Origin: Flavobacterium odoriferum
GTDB taxonomy: Bacteria; Bacteroidota; Bacteroidia; Flavobacteriales; Flavobacteriaceae
DNA length: 64,000 nucleotides
Direction of reading: 5' to 3'
Assembly (NCBI RefSeq): GCF_025499515.1
Contig: NZ_JAMKFA010000007.1
Coordinates: 186,001 to 250,000 of the forward strand
Shown here: piece after piece, positions 63,395 to 64,000 of the stretch
How positions within the stretch are numbered: the stretch's first letter is position 1
How the letters are laid out: each line of letters starts with the position of its first letter
Translations under genes and position numbers: made by a program
Notes under the pieces: generated by a model
Told to the model about the DNA's origin: nothing
What the model saw: only the letters and a program-made list of their open reading frames with translations
Databases searched by the model: none

Positions 63395-63422
63395 CAAATA
63401 TACAAACGTTTTTCTATTGCAA
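63395..63422 (-). promoter_or_regulatory. Promoter of the CNGKCHL-protein gene
   Basis: TTG (63422-63420), 17-nt spacer, TATATTTG (63402-63395), ending 4 nt before the GTG start. Confidence 0.7.
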
Positions 63423-63518
63423 TTAATTAAAAAACCATTTTTAATAATTTTTTGTTAACGATTAAACCTTTTTAAAATGATAGTGTCTTATCATCAAACA
63501 ATTAAAAAAATAAGAAAG

Positions 63519-63965
63519 ATGAAAAAATTAATTTTAGCAGCAGTATTAGTAGTATCAACACTAACTTTTGCACAAGAAAGAGGTAGAAAAGGAGAAAAAT
63601 TAACTCCTGAACAACAAACAGAATTACAAGTTAAAAAAATGACTTTAGAATTAGACTTGGATGCTAAACAGCAGAAAGAAGTTAAGGCAATTTTGTTAGA
63701 AAATGCAAAAAAAAGAGATGCAAAAATGGCTGAAATGAAAGCAAAAAGAGAAAAAGGTGAAAAACCTTCAGCTGATGAAAAGTTTGCAATGAAAAATGAA
63801 ATGCTAGATAATCAAATTGAACACAAAGCTCAAATGAAAAAAATTCTAAAACCTGAACAATTTCAAAAATGGGAACAAAACCTTGAAAATAGAAAAGAAA
63901 AAATGAGTGAAAGAAAAGAGAAAGGTAAAGAAAAAAGAAAAGCTTCTCAACAAAAAGAAGAATAG
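63519..63965 (+). CDS. Spy/CpxP-like periplasmic protein (DUF4890-like)
   Basis: Protein of 148 aa with a signal peptide (MKKLILAAVLVVSTLTFAQ) and a highly charged Lys/Glu/Gln helical body containing LTPEQQTELQVKKM (family-like LTxxQ) and an LKPEQFQKWEQ repeat of the same kind. The LTxxQ motif is shared with the periplasmic chaperone Spy and CpxP. Divergent from the copper-type cluster. After it, 63966-64000 is only AT-rich. Confidence 0.85.
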   Translation: MKKLILAAVLVVSTLTFAQERGRKGEKLTPEQQTELQVKKMTLELDLDAKQQKEVKAILLENAKKRDAKMAEMKAKREKGEKPSADEKFAMKNEMLDNQIEHKAQMKKILKPEQFQKWEQNLENRKEKMSERKEKGKEKRKASQQKEE

Positions 63966-64000
63966 TTTTTTATGTTTTTTTGGTAATCTAAAAAAAATCT

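Overview
The window looks like a chromosome segment of a low-GC member of the Flavobacteriia (Bacteroidota), most likely Flavobacterium or a close relative. Genes lack Shine-Dalgarno sequences except rpsU. Promoters fit the phylum pattern TTG-N17-23-TANNTTTG. There is a SusC/SusD outer-membrane pair, many Bacteroidota lipoproteins with an acidic stretch after the lipobox Cys, and the gene order fits that group.

Layout. 1-7.7 kb: a partial membrane protein, two tandem rhomboid proteases and mutL with a small membrane protein (minus strand), then ribH and a TPR protein, divergent from recF and murB. 7.9-20 kb: a small Cys protein, a glycosyltransferase and a sigma factor, a DUF6624-like lipoprotein on a segment bounded by 21-bp direct repeats, lipA, a GAPDH, a hybrid histidine kinase, purine nucleoside phosphorylase/lpxK, a Nif3-like protein with a degenerate zinc-ribbon partner, and rluF. 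20-22 kb: an isolated AlbA_2-domain protein, a GNAT enzyme and a DUF3467 protein. 22-35.5 kb: the transcription/translation core, read on the minus strand as tRNA-Thr, tRNA-Tyr, tRNA-Thr, tuf, tRNA-Trp, secE, nusG, rplK, rplA, rplJ, rplL, rpoB, rpoC. 35.6-45.8 kb: hpf, xerC-like, rpsU, acyl-CoA dehydrogenase, a helix-hairpin-helix protein, an NSS transporter with a 51-aa MetS-type small subunit, a PspC protein, a DUF2851 protein, a PNGase F-like secreted protein and a cystathionine beta-synthase type enzyme. 46-54.5 kb: a putative porin and a four-gene SusC/SusD/lipoprotein uptake locus. 54.7-58 kb: rnhB, lipB, lysS. 58-60 kb: an AT-rich two-gene cassette coding for an SMC/OLD-like ATPase and a small protein with a D-x12-ExK nuclease-like motif. 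60-64 kb: an MbnP/MauG-type (copper-linked) cluster, a Cys-containing small membrane protein and a Spy-like periplasmic protein.

How the parts work together. Most genes are housekeeping: DNA repair, ribosome and RNA polymerase, lipoate, lipid A, peptidoglycan and riboflavin. The accessory parts are the SusCD locus, the PNGase F-like protein, the copper-type cluster, the AlbA_2 gene, the 21-bp-flanked segment and the ATPase/nuclease-like cassette, which is my best candidate for an undescribed system.

Regulation is unusually readable. Many genes have clear -33/-7 promoters. Three genes have the -7 box exactly 4 nt before the start codon, which suggests leaderless mRNAs. Two promoters are nested in the terminator of the gene upstream. 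Intergenic regions are rich in decayed dispersed repeats.
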